Positions 36,362 through 45,338 of a stretch of DNA of 64,000 nt are shown piece after piece (the stretch's first letter is position 1; the number at the start of each line of letters is the position of its first letter). Origin of the DNA: Anoxybacillus thermarum. Its GTDB lineage: Bacteria; Bacillota; Bacilli; Bacillales; Anoxybacillaceae. Made by a program: the position numbers and the translations under genes. The notes beneath the pieces were generated by a model, which had not been told where the DNA came from, ran no database searches, and worked only from the letters and a program-made list of their open reading frames with translations. The stretch is from NCBI RefSeq assembly GCF_000836725.1, contig NZ_JXTH01000002.1, forward strand, positions 34,668-98,667. The letters run 5' to 3'.

Positions 36362-36493
36362 ATGTTAGAGAAAATGTCTGAATTTTATAAAAAGTTGCCA
36401 CCAAAAACATGTTGCGAGTGCGGCAAAGAAATGGAAGAACAACATGAATGTTATGGCAATGTTTGCGTTCAATGCTTAAACGTTTCTTGTTAA
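36362..36493 (+). CDS. yhfH: YhfH-family small cysteine-rich protein
   Basis: 43 residues with seven cysteines arranged as CCEC, then CYGNVCVQC, suggesting a zinc knuckle. It matches B. subtilis YhfH in size, motif and divergent placement beside yhfI. GGGGATGGGG precedes the ATG and a promoter lies 33 bp upstream. Function unknown. Its stop lies at the base of the terminator shared with the glucosidase gene. Confidence 0.85.
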   Translation: MLEKMSEFYKKLPPKTCCECGKEMEEQHECYGNVCVQCLNVSC

Positions 36494-36530
36494 AGTAAAA
36501 AGCAGCCCTTGTGGCTGCTTTTTACTTTAA
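36492..36530. terminator. Bidirectional terminator between yhfH and the glucosidase gene
   Basis: Perfect 16-bp stem with core AAAAAGCAGCC/GGCTGCTTTTT and a 5-nt loop; T-rich on both strands. The glucosidase stop codon lies in the stem. Confidence 0.92.
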
Positions 36531-38231
36531 TTTATAAACGCGCGCTTCATACGGCTTTAGTACAATTGTTTCAATCGGTTCATGTTCATCAACTGCATAG
36601 TTGCTAATGAGCAATTGTTTTTCTGTAAACGTTACGTGTGACGGCAATGTAAATGTCGGCTGGTCGCTGCTAAAGTTTGTAATGACAAGCAGCTGTTCAT
36701 CGTTGAGTTTGCGCACATATGCATAAATTTGTTCATCGTCTTCAAGCAATAACTCGTATGATCCGTACACGATAATCGGATGTTCTTTTCTGAGACGAAT
36801 AAGCTTTTTGTAGTAATGGAATACCGAGTTTTCATCTTTTAACGCTTGTTCAACGTTAATGTCGCGATAATTTGGATTGACGTCGATCCACGGGGTGCCT
36901 GTCGTAAATCCAGCATGTTCTGTTGCATCCCATTGCATCGGCGTACGTGCATTATCACGTCCTCGATAATGAATTGCTTTTAGTATTTTCTCTGGATCCT
37001 CGCCTTTATTGACAACAACATCGTTCCATAAGTTAATCGTTTCCACGTCGCGATAATATTCGATCGACGGGAAAGCGACGTTTGTCATCCCGATTTCTTG
37101 TCCTTGGTAAATGTATGGCGTTCCTTGCATCATATGTAGCCACGTCGCCAACATTTTTGCACTTTCCACTCGATACGTTTGATCATCGCCAAAACGAGAT
37201 ACGGAACGCGGTTGATCATGATTTTCTAAATAAAGCGAATTCCATCCTTTTCCGTGAAGTTCCACTTGCCACTTGCTCATAATTTTTTTCAAATCCGTCA
37301 GTTTCCACGGCTGAATATCCCATTTACCAAGATGGCTTCCCGGTTTCGAATCGACGTCCATATGCTCAAATTGAAATAGCATATTCATAACACCGTCTTG
37401 CTCATTTGTAAATTGAATCGCATCGTCCGTCGTCACCATCGGCGTTTCTCCGACCGTCATAATGTCGTATTTACTTAACACTTTTTCTTTCATTTCACGC
37501 AAATAGTCCATTAACTTCGGTCCGTTCACAAAATATTGTCCGCCCCATTGATAACGGTCATTCGGATTCATCACCGGCGCATCTGGCAAACCTTCGACTT
37601 TTGACAACAAGTTAATGACGTCCATGCGAAATCCGTCAATGCCGCGATCTAACCACCACGTCATCATGTTGAAAATTTGTTCGCGCACCTTTTCGTTTTC
37701 CCAGTTTAAATCCGGCTGTTTTTTCGAAAATAAATGTAAATAATATTCCCCTGTCACCTCATCGTATTGCCATGCCGAGCCGCTGAAAAACGATTGCCAA
37801 TTGTTCGGTTCTTTTCCGTCTTTCCCCGGACGCCAAATGTAGTAGTCGCGATACGGATTATCTTTTGACTTGCGCGATTCAACAAACCAATGATGTTCAT
37901 CAGACGTATGGTTCACAACTAAATCCATCACTAACTTCATGCCACGCGCATGCATTTCATGAAGCAGTTCGTCCCAATCAGATAGCGTCCCAAATTCGTC
38001 CATGATGTCTTGATAATCGCTAATATCATAGCCGTTATCGTCGTTTGGCGACTTATAAACAGGTGACAACCAAACGACATCGACACCGAGTTCTTGTAAA
38101 TAATCCAGCTTTTCAATAATCCCGCGCAAATCGCCGATCCCATCCCCGTTTGAATCTTTAAAACTGCGCGGATAAATTTGATACACGACTGCTTCTTTCC
38201 ACCATTGTTTCGTTTTTGGAATCGATTCCAT
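36522..38231 (-). CDS. malL: Oligo-1,6-glucosidase / alpha-glucosidase (GH13)
   Basis: 569 residues. GH13 regions are clear: VVNHTSDEHHWF, the nucleophile in GFRMDVINLL near residue 200, the acid/base in TVGETPMV near 260, and ENHDQPRSVSRFG near 335. It has the QIYPRSFKDSNGDGIGDL start of the oligo-1,6-glucosidase branch and no signal peptide, so it cleaves imported isomaltose-type or other alpha-glucosides in the cytoplasm. It is the last gene of the lacI-malEFG operon, 19 bp after the permease gene. Confidence 0.92.
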   Translation of the reverse strand: MESIPKTKQWWKEAVVYQIYPRSFKDSNGDGIGDLRGIIEKLDYLQELGVDVVWLSPVYKSPNDDNGYDISDYQDIMDEFGTLSDWDELLHEMHARGMKLVMDLVVNHTSDEHHWFVESRKSKDNPYRDYYIWRPGKDGKEPNNWQSFFSGSAWQYDEVTGEYYLHLFSKKQPDLNWENEKVREQIFNMMTWWLDRGIDGFRMDVINLLSKVEGLPDAPVMNPNDRYQWGGQYFVNGPKLMDYLREMKEKVLSKYDIMTVGETPMVTTDDAIQFTNEQDGVMNMLFQFEHMDVDSKPGSHLGKWDIQPWKLTDLKKIMSKWQVELHGKGWNSLYLENHDQPRSVSRFGDDQTYRVESAKMLATWLHMMQGTPYIYQGQEIGMTNVAFPSIEYYRDVETINLWNDVVVNKGEDPEKILKAIHYRGRDNARTPMQWDATEHAGFTTGTPWIDVNPNYRDINVEQALKDENSVFHYYKKLIRLRKEHPIIVYGSYELLLEDDEQIYAYVRKLNDEQLLVITNFSSDQPTFTLPSHVTFTEKQLLISNYAVDEHEPIETIVLKPYEARVYKLK

Positions 38232-38250
38232 TACCTGTTTCCCCTCTCCA

Positions 38251-39078
38251 TTATTCTTTCACTGAACCAGACGTTAAACCAGAAACAATACGACGTTGGA
38301 ATAATAATACCATAATGACAAGTGGAATGGTCACAATAACTGTCGCTGCTGAAATTTCGCCCCAAGGAATCGTATATTGACCTTGGAACATCGCGATTCC
38401 AACCGGCACCGTTTTATAGTTTTCTGCTGTGTTAATCGTTAACGCAAATAAAAATTCGTTCCATGCCGCAATAAAAACGAGAATCGATGTTGTAAAAATG
38501 CCTGGTACAGCGAGCGGCAAAATCACTTTAAAATACGTTTGTAGCGGTGTCGCACCATCCATTTTCGCCGCTTCTTCTAAATCAAACGGAATTTTACGGA
38601 AAAAAGTCACTAATAGCCAAATGGAAAGCGGCAACGCAAACGTCGTGTACGGAATAATTAATCCTAAATAACTATTCGTCAACTCAAACTTTTTCACAAA
38701 CATGTAAATCGGCGAAATCGTCGCGATTTGCGGAAACATCGATACCGACAACACGATGCCAAGAATGACCGACTTTCCTTTAAAATCTAGGCGCGCAATC
38801 GCATACGCGGCAAACGCAGCAACAAAGACGGTGTACACAGTCGTAATCGTTGCAATGACTGTGCTGTTCCATAAATATTTTACAAACGGATAATTGACGA
38901 AAACAGAAACGTAACTTTTTAACGTCGGATGGCTCGTAAACCAGTTAAACGCTTCTTCACCAAACAATTCGCTTAACGGCTTAATCGAACTTAATAAAAT
39001 CCATAAAAACGGAAACATGACTAAAAAAACGAAAACAAATAAAAACACATAAAACAATGGACCGGCTTTCTTTTGCAT
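38251..39078 (-). CDS. malG: Sugar ABC transporter permease (MalG-like)
   Basis: 275 residues with six membrane helices and the EAA loop EEAAKMDGATPLQTYFKVILP, which contacts the ATPase. It ends in the usual GLTSGSVKE. With the MalF-like gene 11 bp upstream it makes the channel of an alpha-glucoside importer. No ATPase gene lies in the operon; a shared MsmX-type ATPase elsewhere is expected from what is known in Bacillus. Confidence 0.92.
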   Translation of the reverse strand: MQKKAGPLFYVFLFVFVFLVMFPFLWILLSSIKPLSELFGEEAFNWFTSHPTLKSYVSVFVNYPFVKYLWNSTVIATITTVYTVFVAAFAAYAIARLDFKGKSVILGIVLSVSMFPQIATISPIYMFVKKFELTNSYLGLIIPYTTFALPLSIWLLVTFFRKIPFDLEEAAKMDGATPLQTYFKVILPLAVPGIFTTSILVFIAAWNEFLFALTINTAENYKTVPVGIAMFQGQYTIPWGEISAATVIVTIPLVIMVLLFQRRIVSGLTSGSVKE

Positions 39079-39089
39079 CGTTGCACCTC

Positions 39090-40385
39090 CTATTTTCGAT
39101 CAGAAATGAGGTCAGCACCTAAAAATTTAATGTAAATCGTCGAAATGATCGCTACGCAAATGAACACGATCACCGCTAACGCTGAACCGCCACCGAAGTT
39201 TGTTTGCGAGAACATGACTTTATACGCTAAAATCGAAATCGTTTCTGTCGAGTTCGCTGGTCCGCCACCTGTTAATACGAAAATTAAGTCAAATACACGG
39301 AACGCATCAAGCGTACGGAACAAGAGCGCAACGAGAATGCTTGATTTTAACAGTGGTAACGTAATTTTGACGAACTGTTGCCACTTTGTCGCTCCGTCAA
39401 TCGATGCTGCTTCGTATAAGGAGCTCGGAATCGTTTGCAATCCAGCAAGCAACAATAATGCCATGTATGGAGTTGTTTTCCATACGTCAGAAAAAATGAC
39501 TGCAAACATCGCTCCCGCACCTGTCGTTAATAGTTCACTCATATTATTGACGATGCCAATATCCGCAAAATATTTTGCCACAATCCCGTTTTGTCCGTCA
39601 TATAAAAACTTCCACATTAATGCAGATACCGCCGTCGGAATCGCCCACGGAATTAAAATCGTTGCCCGTACAAGTCCACGACCGAAAAACGCTTTATTAA
39701 TAAGCAACGCAATCGCTAAGCCGAGCACTAATTCAATCGAAACAGAAATGACGGTAAACACCGTTGTATTCCAAAGCGCTTTCCATAAACGCGAGTCGCC
39801 TAAATAGTTTTTGTAGTGTGCTAAACCGACAAAGTTCGGTTCAATAACTGCTCCACTTAACCCGTTGGCAAGCCCTGTTAATTTGTCCCCTTGCTTCAAC
39901 TGTCCGTTTTCGTTTAACGTTTTTAACGTTTGTTTCGTTTCGTTCATCGTTTTTGTTAAATGTTGTGCCGCTTGTTCATCAATAGAAACGATTTTAATCT
40001 CTTCGCTCGGCACTTCAAAATTGTTTAAAATTTCATCTATTTGCTCATATCGCTTTGCTACTTCTTCATCCGCACGAATTTCTTCATCTACTTGTTGTAG
40101 TTTTTGCTGTAGCGATGTAAGTTGTTCTTTTTCATCACCTGTCGCTTGCGTTATTTCTTGTTTTAATGTGCTCATTAAAAACGGGTAGCTTTCTAAATAT
40201 CGTTCTAAGTTTAAACTGTAATCAAAATGGAGAGAAGATTTCGCTGGGTTGTTCAGACGATAGTCAAATAAGCTGAAATAAAACGACTGAATGACCGGCC
40301 AAATGGCGACGGCTAAAATGAGCAAGAGCGATGGAGCGACAAGAATATACGCTAAACGGCGCTCCGATTTTTTTTCATTTTTCAC
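39090..40385 (-). CDS. malF: Sugar ABC transporter permease (MalF-like) with an inserted helical domain
   Basis: 431 residues. One membrane helix near the N-terminus is followed by a hydrophilic stretch of about 130 residues (50-180), rich in Gln, Glu and Leu and predicted to form coiled coil, before the remaining helices and the EAA loop YEAASIDGATKWQQFVKITL. Typical MalF-like permeases of Gram-positives are near 300-ish residues and lack this. E. coli MalF has a large periplasmic P2 loop at a comparable place that touches MalE; the insert here may do the same. A hairpin precedes its ribosome site. Confidence 0.9.
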   Translation of the reverse strand: MKNEKKSERRLAYILVAPSLLLILAVAIWPVIQSFYFSLFDYRLNNPAKSSLHFDYSLNLERYLESYPFLMSTLKQEITQATGDEKEQLTSLQQKLQQVDEEIRADEEVAKRYEQIDEILNNFEVPSEEIKIVSIDEQAAQHLTKTMNETKQTLKTLNENGQLKQGDKLTGLANGLSGAVIEPNFVGLAHYKNYLGDSRLWKALWNTTVFTVISVSIELVLGLAIALLINKAFFGRGLVRATILIPWAIPTAVSALMWKFLYDGQNGIVAKYFADIGIVNNMSELLTTGAGAMFAVIFSDVWKTTPYMALLLLAGLQTIPSSLYEAASIDGATKWQQFVKITLPLLKSSILVALLFRTLDAFRVFDLIFVLTGGGPANSTETISILAYKVMFSQTNFGGGSALAVIVFICVAIISTIYIKFLGADLISDRK

Positions 40386-40412
40386 TCGTTGTTCCCCCTT
40401 TATGCAAAGGAT

Positions 40413-40447
40413 TTAGCCTTCAGCGCTCATACGAGGCTGAAGGCTAA
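40413..40447 (-). other. 12-bp intercistronic stem-loop between malE and malF
   Basis: TTAGCCTTCAGC pairs perfectly with GCTGAAGGCTAA around an 11-nt loop. No T-run follows on the minus strand, so it is not a terminator; it more likely protects or delimits the malE part of the mRNA. Confidence 0.75.
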
Positions 40448-40454
40448 CGTGTAA

Positions 40455-41762
40455 CTACTGCATCACTGCTTTAATTTCTTTTTCCATATTCGCAACAGCT
40501 TCTTCTACTGTAATTTGTCCTGCAATGGCTTTTGATACGTTAATTTGAATAATTTCAGATACTTCTGGATAGTTTGGTACAACTGGACGCGGTACCGCTG
40601 CATTTAATCCGTTAACAAATCCCTCTTCTGCAAAGAATGGGTTCGCTTTTAACACTTCTTCGTCTTTAAATAGTTCTGGAAGCGTTGGTGCTAAGCCACC
40701 GTAAATCGCAGAAATTTTTTGACCTTCTGGACCAGTCATAAACTTCACAAATTCCCAAGCTGCTTCTTTATTTTTCGAATATGCGTTAATCGCTGTCATC
40801 CATCCACCTAGTGCAGCAGCTGAACCTTTATCACCAGCAGGTAGTGGCGCAACGCCGACTTTATCAACAATTTTCGATTGTTCTGGATCGTTTGCTAATG
40901 CGTATTGGTATGGCCAGTTGCGAATAAATGGCGATTGACCTTCAATAAACGCTGTATGGGATTCTGGTTCTGTAAATGTTGTAATGTTGCTTGGCACAAC
41001 GTCAGACGTTGCAATTTCAACCATTTTCTTCAATCCTTTAATTGTTTCAGGGCTGTTGACGACAACGTTGTTGTTTTCATCGACGATTTTTCCACCGTAT
41101 GCCGCAATAAATTCGATCGCGTTACATACTAATCCTTCGTATTGTTTCGCTTGCATTAAGTATCCGAATTGTGTTCCGCCTTGTCCTTTAAACTCGCGAG
41201 CAGCTGATAACAATTCATCCCATGTTTTTGGTACTTTATCTTCTGGTACAATGTCTTTACGATAGAATAATAGTCCTGTGTCAATAAATTTCGGCATCGC
41301 CCATTGCTTTCCATCGAAGTTTCCGGCTGCAAGCGCACCTTGGTTGTATGCACTTAAATCAATGCCGTCTTTTTCGATGAAACGATCAAGTGGAAGAACA
41401 TATCCAGCTTGCGCAAACTCCGCTGGCCAAATCACGTCTAAGTCCATGACGTCAATTTCCGATGATTTGGCGTTTAACATCGTCACGTACGCATCGTGTT
41501 GTGCTCCTGTATCAGAAGGCATTTCACGAAACTCGACGTCAATGTTCGGATATTTTGCTTCAAACGCTTTTACAATTTCGTCAGTTGCTTTTGTCGCATC
41601 TTTGCCGCGAGCATACACAATTTTTACAACTTCTTCAGATTTTTTGGCATCGTCTTTTTTATCCGTTGTTTCCTTCTTGTCTGTGTCTTGACCGCCAGAG
41701 CAAGCTGTCAAGCCGAGCGTAAGCGCTAACAATGCAGAAGAAAATTTCGTTGCTTTCTTCAT
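40455..41762 (-). CDS. malE: Sugar-binding lipoprotein (MalE-like)
   Basis: 435 residues. Signal peptide with lipobox LTAC, a Lys/Asp/Thr-rich linker, then the family 1 solute-binding fold (EEVVKIVYARGKDATKATDE, VMDLDVIWPAEFAQAGYVLP, AAALGGWMTAINAYSKNKEA). It should capture alpha-glucosides outside the membrane. It starts 36 bp after lacI, where a TTGACA at the minus-strand junction may mark an extra promoter. Confidence 0.92.
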   Translation of the reverse strand: MKKATKFSSALLALTLGLTACSGGQDTDKKETTDKKDDAKKSEEVVKIVYARGKDATKATDEIVKAFEAKYPNIDVEFREMPSDTGAQHDAYVTMLNAKSSEIDVMDLDVIWPAEFAQAGYVLPLDRFIEKDGIDLSAYNQGALAAGNFDGKQWAMPKFIDTGLLFYRKDIVPEDKVPKTWDELLSAAREFKGQGGTQFGYLMQAKQYEGLVCNAIEFIAAYGGKIVDENNNVVVNSPETIKGLKKMVEIATSDVVPSNITTFTEPESHTAFIEGQSPFIRNWPYQYALANDPEQSKIVDKVGVAPLPAGDKGSAAALGGWMTAINAYSKNKEAAWEFVKFMTGPEGQKISAIYGGLAPTLPELFKDEEVLKANPFFAEEGFVNGLNAAVPRPVVPNYPEVSEIIQINVSKAIAGQITVEEAVANMEKEIKAVMQ

Positions 41763-41798
41763 GAAAAAATCCCCCTTATTTTTAAAATAAAATGTATG

Positions 41799-42818
41799 TC
41801 AAGCTTCACTTTCATGAAACCTGCTACCAACTGTCGATGCGCGAACAATCAGTTGAAGTGGAAATTCGTAAATTTCTTGCACGTCATATTTTTTCGTTTG
41901 AATTTTTTCTACGATAATATCGACTGCTTTTTGTGCCATTTGTTTAATTGGTTGATGCACCGTTGTAATTGTCGGATTCGTTAGCTCCGTAATCGCCTGA
42001 TTATCAAAACCAACGACCGCTAAATCCTCAGGGATGCGATAGCCGCACGCCAATGCTTCAGATATAATGCCAGCCGCCACTTCATCGCTTCCAGTAAATA
42101 CGGCAGTCGGTCGATCTGAAAGCGCCATCATTTTTCGGAATACGCGCTTTCCGTCCGCAATGTGAAACGCATCGCGAAAAGCGTATCGTTCATCAAACGT
42201 AAGCTTATATTCCGACAACGCTTTTTTAAAACCGATTTCGCGCGATTTTGCTACATTGCTTCGATAGCCACCGGAACAATACGCGATTTTCGTATGGCCT
42301 TGTTCAAGCAAATGTTTCGTCGCTATGTATCCCCCGTACACTTGATCGAGCCGAACGGTTGGAACGTTTGCACAATCATCAAACTCGTTGCAAAGAACGA
42401 TCGGCCCATACTGTAAAAACGGCTTCAGCTGTTTCCACTCATTTTGGATAGAAGCTAAAATGACTCCGTCTACTTGCTTTGTTTTTAATAAATTCATATA
42501 GTTTAATTCTTTTTCCGGCGAATAGCGCGTTTGGCAGATAATAAGCTGATATCCATGTTCCGCTGCTGCTATTTCGGTCGCTTCTACAAGTTCGCTAAAA
42601 AATGGATTTGTAATACGTGGAATAAATAATGCTAAAATGCTCGTTTTTTGATTCCGCAAACTTCTCGCCGAAGAATTAGGAACATATCCTAGCTTTTCCA
42701 TCGCTTCAAGCACGAGCTTTCGTTTCTCTTCTGACACGTACGGGTGATTGTTTATGACGCGTGAAATGGTCGTCCGTGAAAGCCCTGTTAGCTTGGCGAC
42801 ATCTTCAATCGTCGCCAT
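41799..42818 (-). CDS. LacI-family regulator of the alpha-glucoside operon
   Basis: 339 residues. N-terminal helix-turn-helix ATIEDVAKLTGLSRTTISRV with hinge helix NSSARSLRNQKT, then a periplasmic-binding-like effector domain. It probably represses its own operon and is released by a maltose-like inducer. It is the first gene of the operon, downstream of the promoter and cre site, so it is autoregulated if its operator is there. Confidence 0.9.
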   Translation of the reverse strand: MATIEDVAKLTGLSRTTISRVINNHPYVSEEKRKLVLEAMEKLGYVPNSSARSLRNQKTSILALFIPRITNPFFSELVEATEIAAAEHGYQLIICQTRYSPEKELNYMNLLKTKQVDGVILASIQNEWKQLKPFLQYGPIVLCNEFDDCANVPTVRLDQVYGGYIATKHLLEQGHTKIAYCSGGYRSNVAKSREIGFKKALSEYKLTFDERYAFRDAFHIADGKRVFRKMMALSDRPTAVFTGSDEVAAGIISEALACGYRIPEDLAVVGFDNQAITELTNPTITTVHQPIKQMAQKAVDIIVEKIQTKKYDVQEIYEFPLQLIVRASTVGSRFHESEA

Positions 42819-42856
42819 CCTCCCATTCCCCCTTATTTCAATCGAAAAGAAACAAA

Positions 42857-42870
42857 TGAAATCGTTTTCA
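42857..42870 (-). promoter_or_regulatory. cre-type operator of the alpha-glucoside operon
   Basis: TGAAATCGTTTTCA meets the cre consensus TGWAANCGNTNWCA fully. It lies directly downstream of the expected transcription start. LacI-family proteins bind similar palindromes, so it may serve CcpA, the local LacI protein, or both. Confidence 0.82.
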
Positions 42871-42877
42871 TATTCAT

Positions 42878-42906
42878 ATTATACTCACATCACCTTGTAT
42901 ATGCAA
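42878..42906 (-). promoter_or_regulatory. SigA promoter of the lacI-malEFG-glucosidase operon
   Basis: On the minus strand TTGCAT (42901-42906) and TATAAT (42878-42883) are separated by exactly 17 bp. Confidence 0.78.
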
Positions 42907-42935
42907 GTTAATTTTTTAAAAATTTTTTTCATTAT

Positions 42936-42970
42936 AAAAAAACTTCTGAAGCGTCTTACGCCTCAGAAGC
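42936..42970 (-). terminator. Terminator of yhgE
   Basis: Minus-strand stem CTTCTGA-GGCGT/ACGC-TCAGAAG with a 3-nt loop, then T7. The TAA stop is in the loop. Confidence 0.9.
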
Positions 42971-45265
42971 TTGTTCAACAATTGTTGTAAACTGTCGGCG
43001 ATGTTGAATTGTAAAATATGTCATCGTTCCAGCCATCATGACGACGATAAACATAAGCAGTTTACCGACGTTTTCCCACATAAACGAGAAATCGCCGCTT
43101 GAAATGACCGCTTTTAATCCGAAAACAGAATATGTCATTGGAAGCCATGCGTTAAATAGTTGCAATGAACGTGGAATTAACTCAAGCGGAAACGTTCCAG
43201 CGCTTGTTGTTAATTGTAAAATTAATATAACAATACCAACAAATCGTCCAGGATCTCCAAAAACTGTAACGAGAAATTGAATGACAGATAAAAAAGCAAT
43301 GCTTGTCACAATGCTAAAGATGATAAATAACGAAACACTTTTCACGTGCAAATTGAGTCCGAAAAGCAATACGCTATCAGCAAAGAGCGCTTGTAAAATA
43401 CCAACGCCGATGAGTACGCCAAATTTTGCAAAAAACCAACTAAATGGCGAGCGCGGTGCTTCGGCTGGTTCGCGAAGCGGGAAGACGATCGAAAGTAAAA
43501 GTGCACCAACAAATAATCCTAACGATAAGAAATATGGTGTAAATCCTGTTCCGTAGTTTGGCACTTCATTTATTTTTTCATTTTTTACTTTCACCGGTTC
43601 AGCAAACATGTTGTATACGTCTTCGTTTGCCTTTACATCGCTTGCATTTTCGGCACCTTCTTTTAATTTATCCGCTAGTTCCTTTGAGCCATCTTTCAAT
43701 TGATTTATACCATCTTGCAATTCCCCTGTTCCGCTCGTTAATTCATTCATTCCGCTTGCCAGCTGTTGTGAACCGTCTGCCAATAGATGCGCACCATCTT
43801 GAAGTTGATCGGCACCATCTGCAAGAACTCGCAAACCAGAGACGAGCGTTTGGCCGCCACCAGCGAGCTTTGCTGTTCCTTGCTCCGCTTCTTTCATTTT
43901 TTCATACAACGTATTCATGCCTAAAACAAGCTTTTCTTGTCCGTTCGCTAGCGCATTTGCACCATCTGCCAACTGTTGTTGTCCGGCAAGCAGTTCGTTT
44001 ACGCCGTGGTCAAGGGCGATATGTCCTTCATGTAACTGCTTCGCTCCATCACTTAACGATGTTGCCCCTGTTTGTAACGCTTTAGCACCGTCGTTTAACT
44101 GTGCCATTCCGTTTTCCACTTGTTTGTTTCCTAATGATAGTTGCACAATATTTTGCTTTAATTGCTCATATACCGCTTTTTGCGCTGGATCTGACGTTTG
44201 CGCAATAAGAGCATCGAGTTGGACAGCTAACTGCTCTAATCCGCTTGTCACTTGAGTGGCACCCGTTTGAACTTCCGTAGCTCCTTGTTGCCACTCGGCA
44301 AGCGATGTCGCTAGCTGTTCTGCTCCCCCGCTCAATTGCTCCGAACCTTGTAACAGTTGCGGCATGCGTTCATCGAGTGTTTTCATTCCTGCAAGGACAC
44401 GATTGGCTCCTGAAGCAAGTGTCGCCGTTCCTTCTGTTGCTTGTTGAGCCCCAGCAACAAGCTGCCCTTGTCCTTCTATCATTCGCTTCATTCCGTCATG
44501 AAGCGTTTGAACGCCTGTTTGCACTTGCATTGAACCGTCAGCTGCTTGATGCAATCCGTCAGTAAATGTAATTGATTTTTCTGCAAGTGCCGCTAAATGG
44601 CGATACAATTCGTTTGAGCCATCTTGCGCTTCTTTCATGCCATCGTACAGTTTATTTGTTCCTTCTTCTGCATCAACGAGTCCATCATGTAACTTTTCTG
44701 CCCCATCGCTCGCTTTTGTTAACCCATCTGCCAACGTTTTTACGCTCTCTAACATGTTTTCTGCGTACGTTTCAGTTAATGTTTTTGCTACTTCCGTTTT
44801 TATTTTTTCAACCGCCGTTGCACCGATTTGGGCAGATAAAAAGTTAAATCCTTCATTTGGTTTGTAAATGAGTTGCAGTTTTTTCGGGTGATCATCTTGT
44901 AACGTTGTCGCATGTTGTGAAAAATGTTCAGGAATTTCAATGAGCATATAATATCGTTGTTCTTTTAACCCTTTTTCCCCTTCTTGTTCACTTACAAAAT
45001 GCCAATGAAACTCCTTGTTTTCTCTCAACTTTTCAACAAGATCGTCACCAATATGAAGCTCTTTTCCTTCAAATGTCGCACCTTTGTCATGATTAACAAC
45101 AGCGACAGGCAAATCATCTAAATGATCATACGGATCCCAAAACGCCCATAAAAACATGCCGCTATATAGAAGAGGAATAAACAATACAGCGATGACCGGA
45201 ATGAGCACTTTCCGATTGGACGTGACCGCTTTTATTTCTTTCATCAGTAATCGAAATGTATGCAC
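42956..45265 (-). CDS. yhgE: YhgE/Pip-family membrane protein
   Basis: 769 residues. One N-terminal membrane helix, an outside region of about 520 residues, then five C-terminal helices (about 580-760). The outside part starts with the YhgE block LPVAVVNHDKGATFEGKEL and is built from many 11-14-residue repeats of the form L-x-x-G-A-x-x-L-x-x-G, probably a long helical stalk. Relatives include Lactococcus Pip, a phage receptor, and the ESX-linked YueB; the role here is unknown. It is preceded by a copy of the YhgD operator. Confidence 0.9.
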   Translation of the reverse strand: MHTFRLLMKEIKAVTSNRKVLIPVIAVLFIPLLYSGMFLWAFWDPYDHLDDLPVAVVNHDKGATFEGKELHIGDDLVEKLRENKEFHWHFVSEQEGEKGLKEQRYYMLIEIPEHFSQHATTLQDDHPKKLQLIYKPNEGFNFLSAQIGATAVEKIKTEVAKTLTETYAENMLESVKTLADGLTKASDGAEKLHDGLVDAEEGTNKLYDGMKEAQDGSNELYRHLAALAEKSITFTDGLHQAADGSMQVQTGVQTLHDGMKRMIEGQGQLVAGAQQATEGTATLASGANRVLAGMKTLDERMPQLLQGSEQLSGGAEQLATSLAEWQQGATEVQTGATQVTSGLEQLAVQLDALIAQTSDPAQKAVYEQLKQNIVQLSLGNKQVENGMAQLNDGAKALQTGATSLSDGAKQLHEGHIALDHGVNELLAGQQQLADGANALANGQEKLVLGMNTLYEKMKEAEQGTAKLAGGGQTLVSGLRVLADGADQLQDGAHLLADGSQQLASGMNELTSGTGELQDGINQLKDGSKELADKLKEGAENASDVKANEDVYNMFAEPVKVKNEKINEVPNYGTGFTPYFLSLGLFVGALLLSIVFPLREPAEAPRSPFSWFFAKFGVLIGVGILQALFADSVLLFGLNLHVKSVSLFIIFSIVTSIAFLSVIQFLVTVFGDPGRFVGIVILILQLTTSAGTFPLELIPRSLQLFNAWLPMTYSVFGLKAVISSGDFSFMWENVGKLLMFIVVMMAGTMTYFTIQHRRQFTTIVEQASEA

Positions 45266-45290
45266 ATACGTACCCCCTTTTTTAAAATAT

Positions 45291-45313
45291 TGACCAACTT
45301 GTTCATTTAGTCA
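45291..45313. promoter_or_regulatory. YhgD-type operator upstream of yhgE
   Basis: A 23-bp element of form TGACCAA-N9-TTTAGTCA, 26 bp before the yhgE start. It matches the element in front of yhgD at 21 of 23 positions in the opposite orientation. Confidence 0.75.
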
Positions 45314-45338
45314 TTCGTTTCAAAAAAGAGAAGGATCA

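Noticed and set aside
38429..38671. 80-codon frame opposite the malG-like gene
   Set aside because: It is wholly inside a confident permease gene and has no supporting signal.
39145..39807. 220-codon open frame opposite the malF-like gene
   Set aside because: It lies fully inside a well-supported permease gene, has no ribosome site and its product looks like a reverse-frame shadow.
43558..44867. Open frames and apparent DNA repeats opposite yhgE
   Set aside because: The pattern comes from the protein's own L-x-x-G repeats; the DNA repeats are too diverged for a CRISPR or satellite array.
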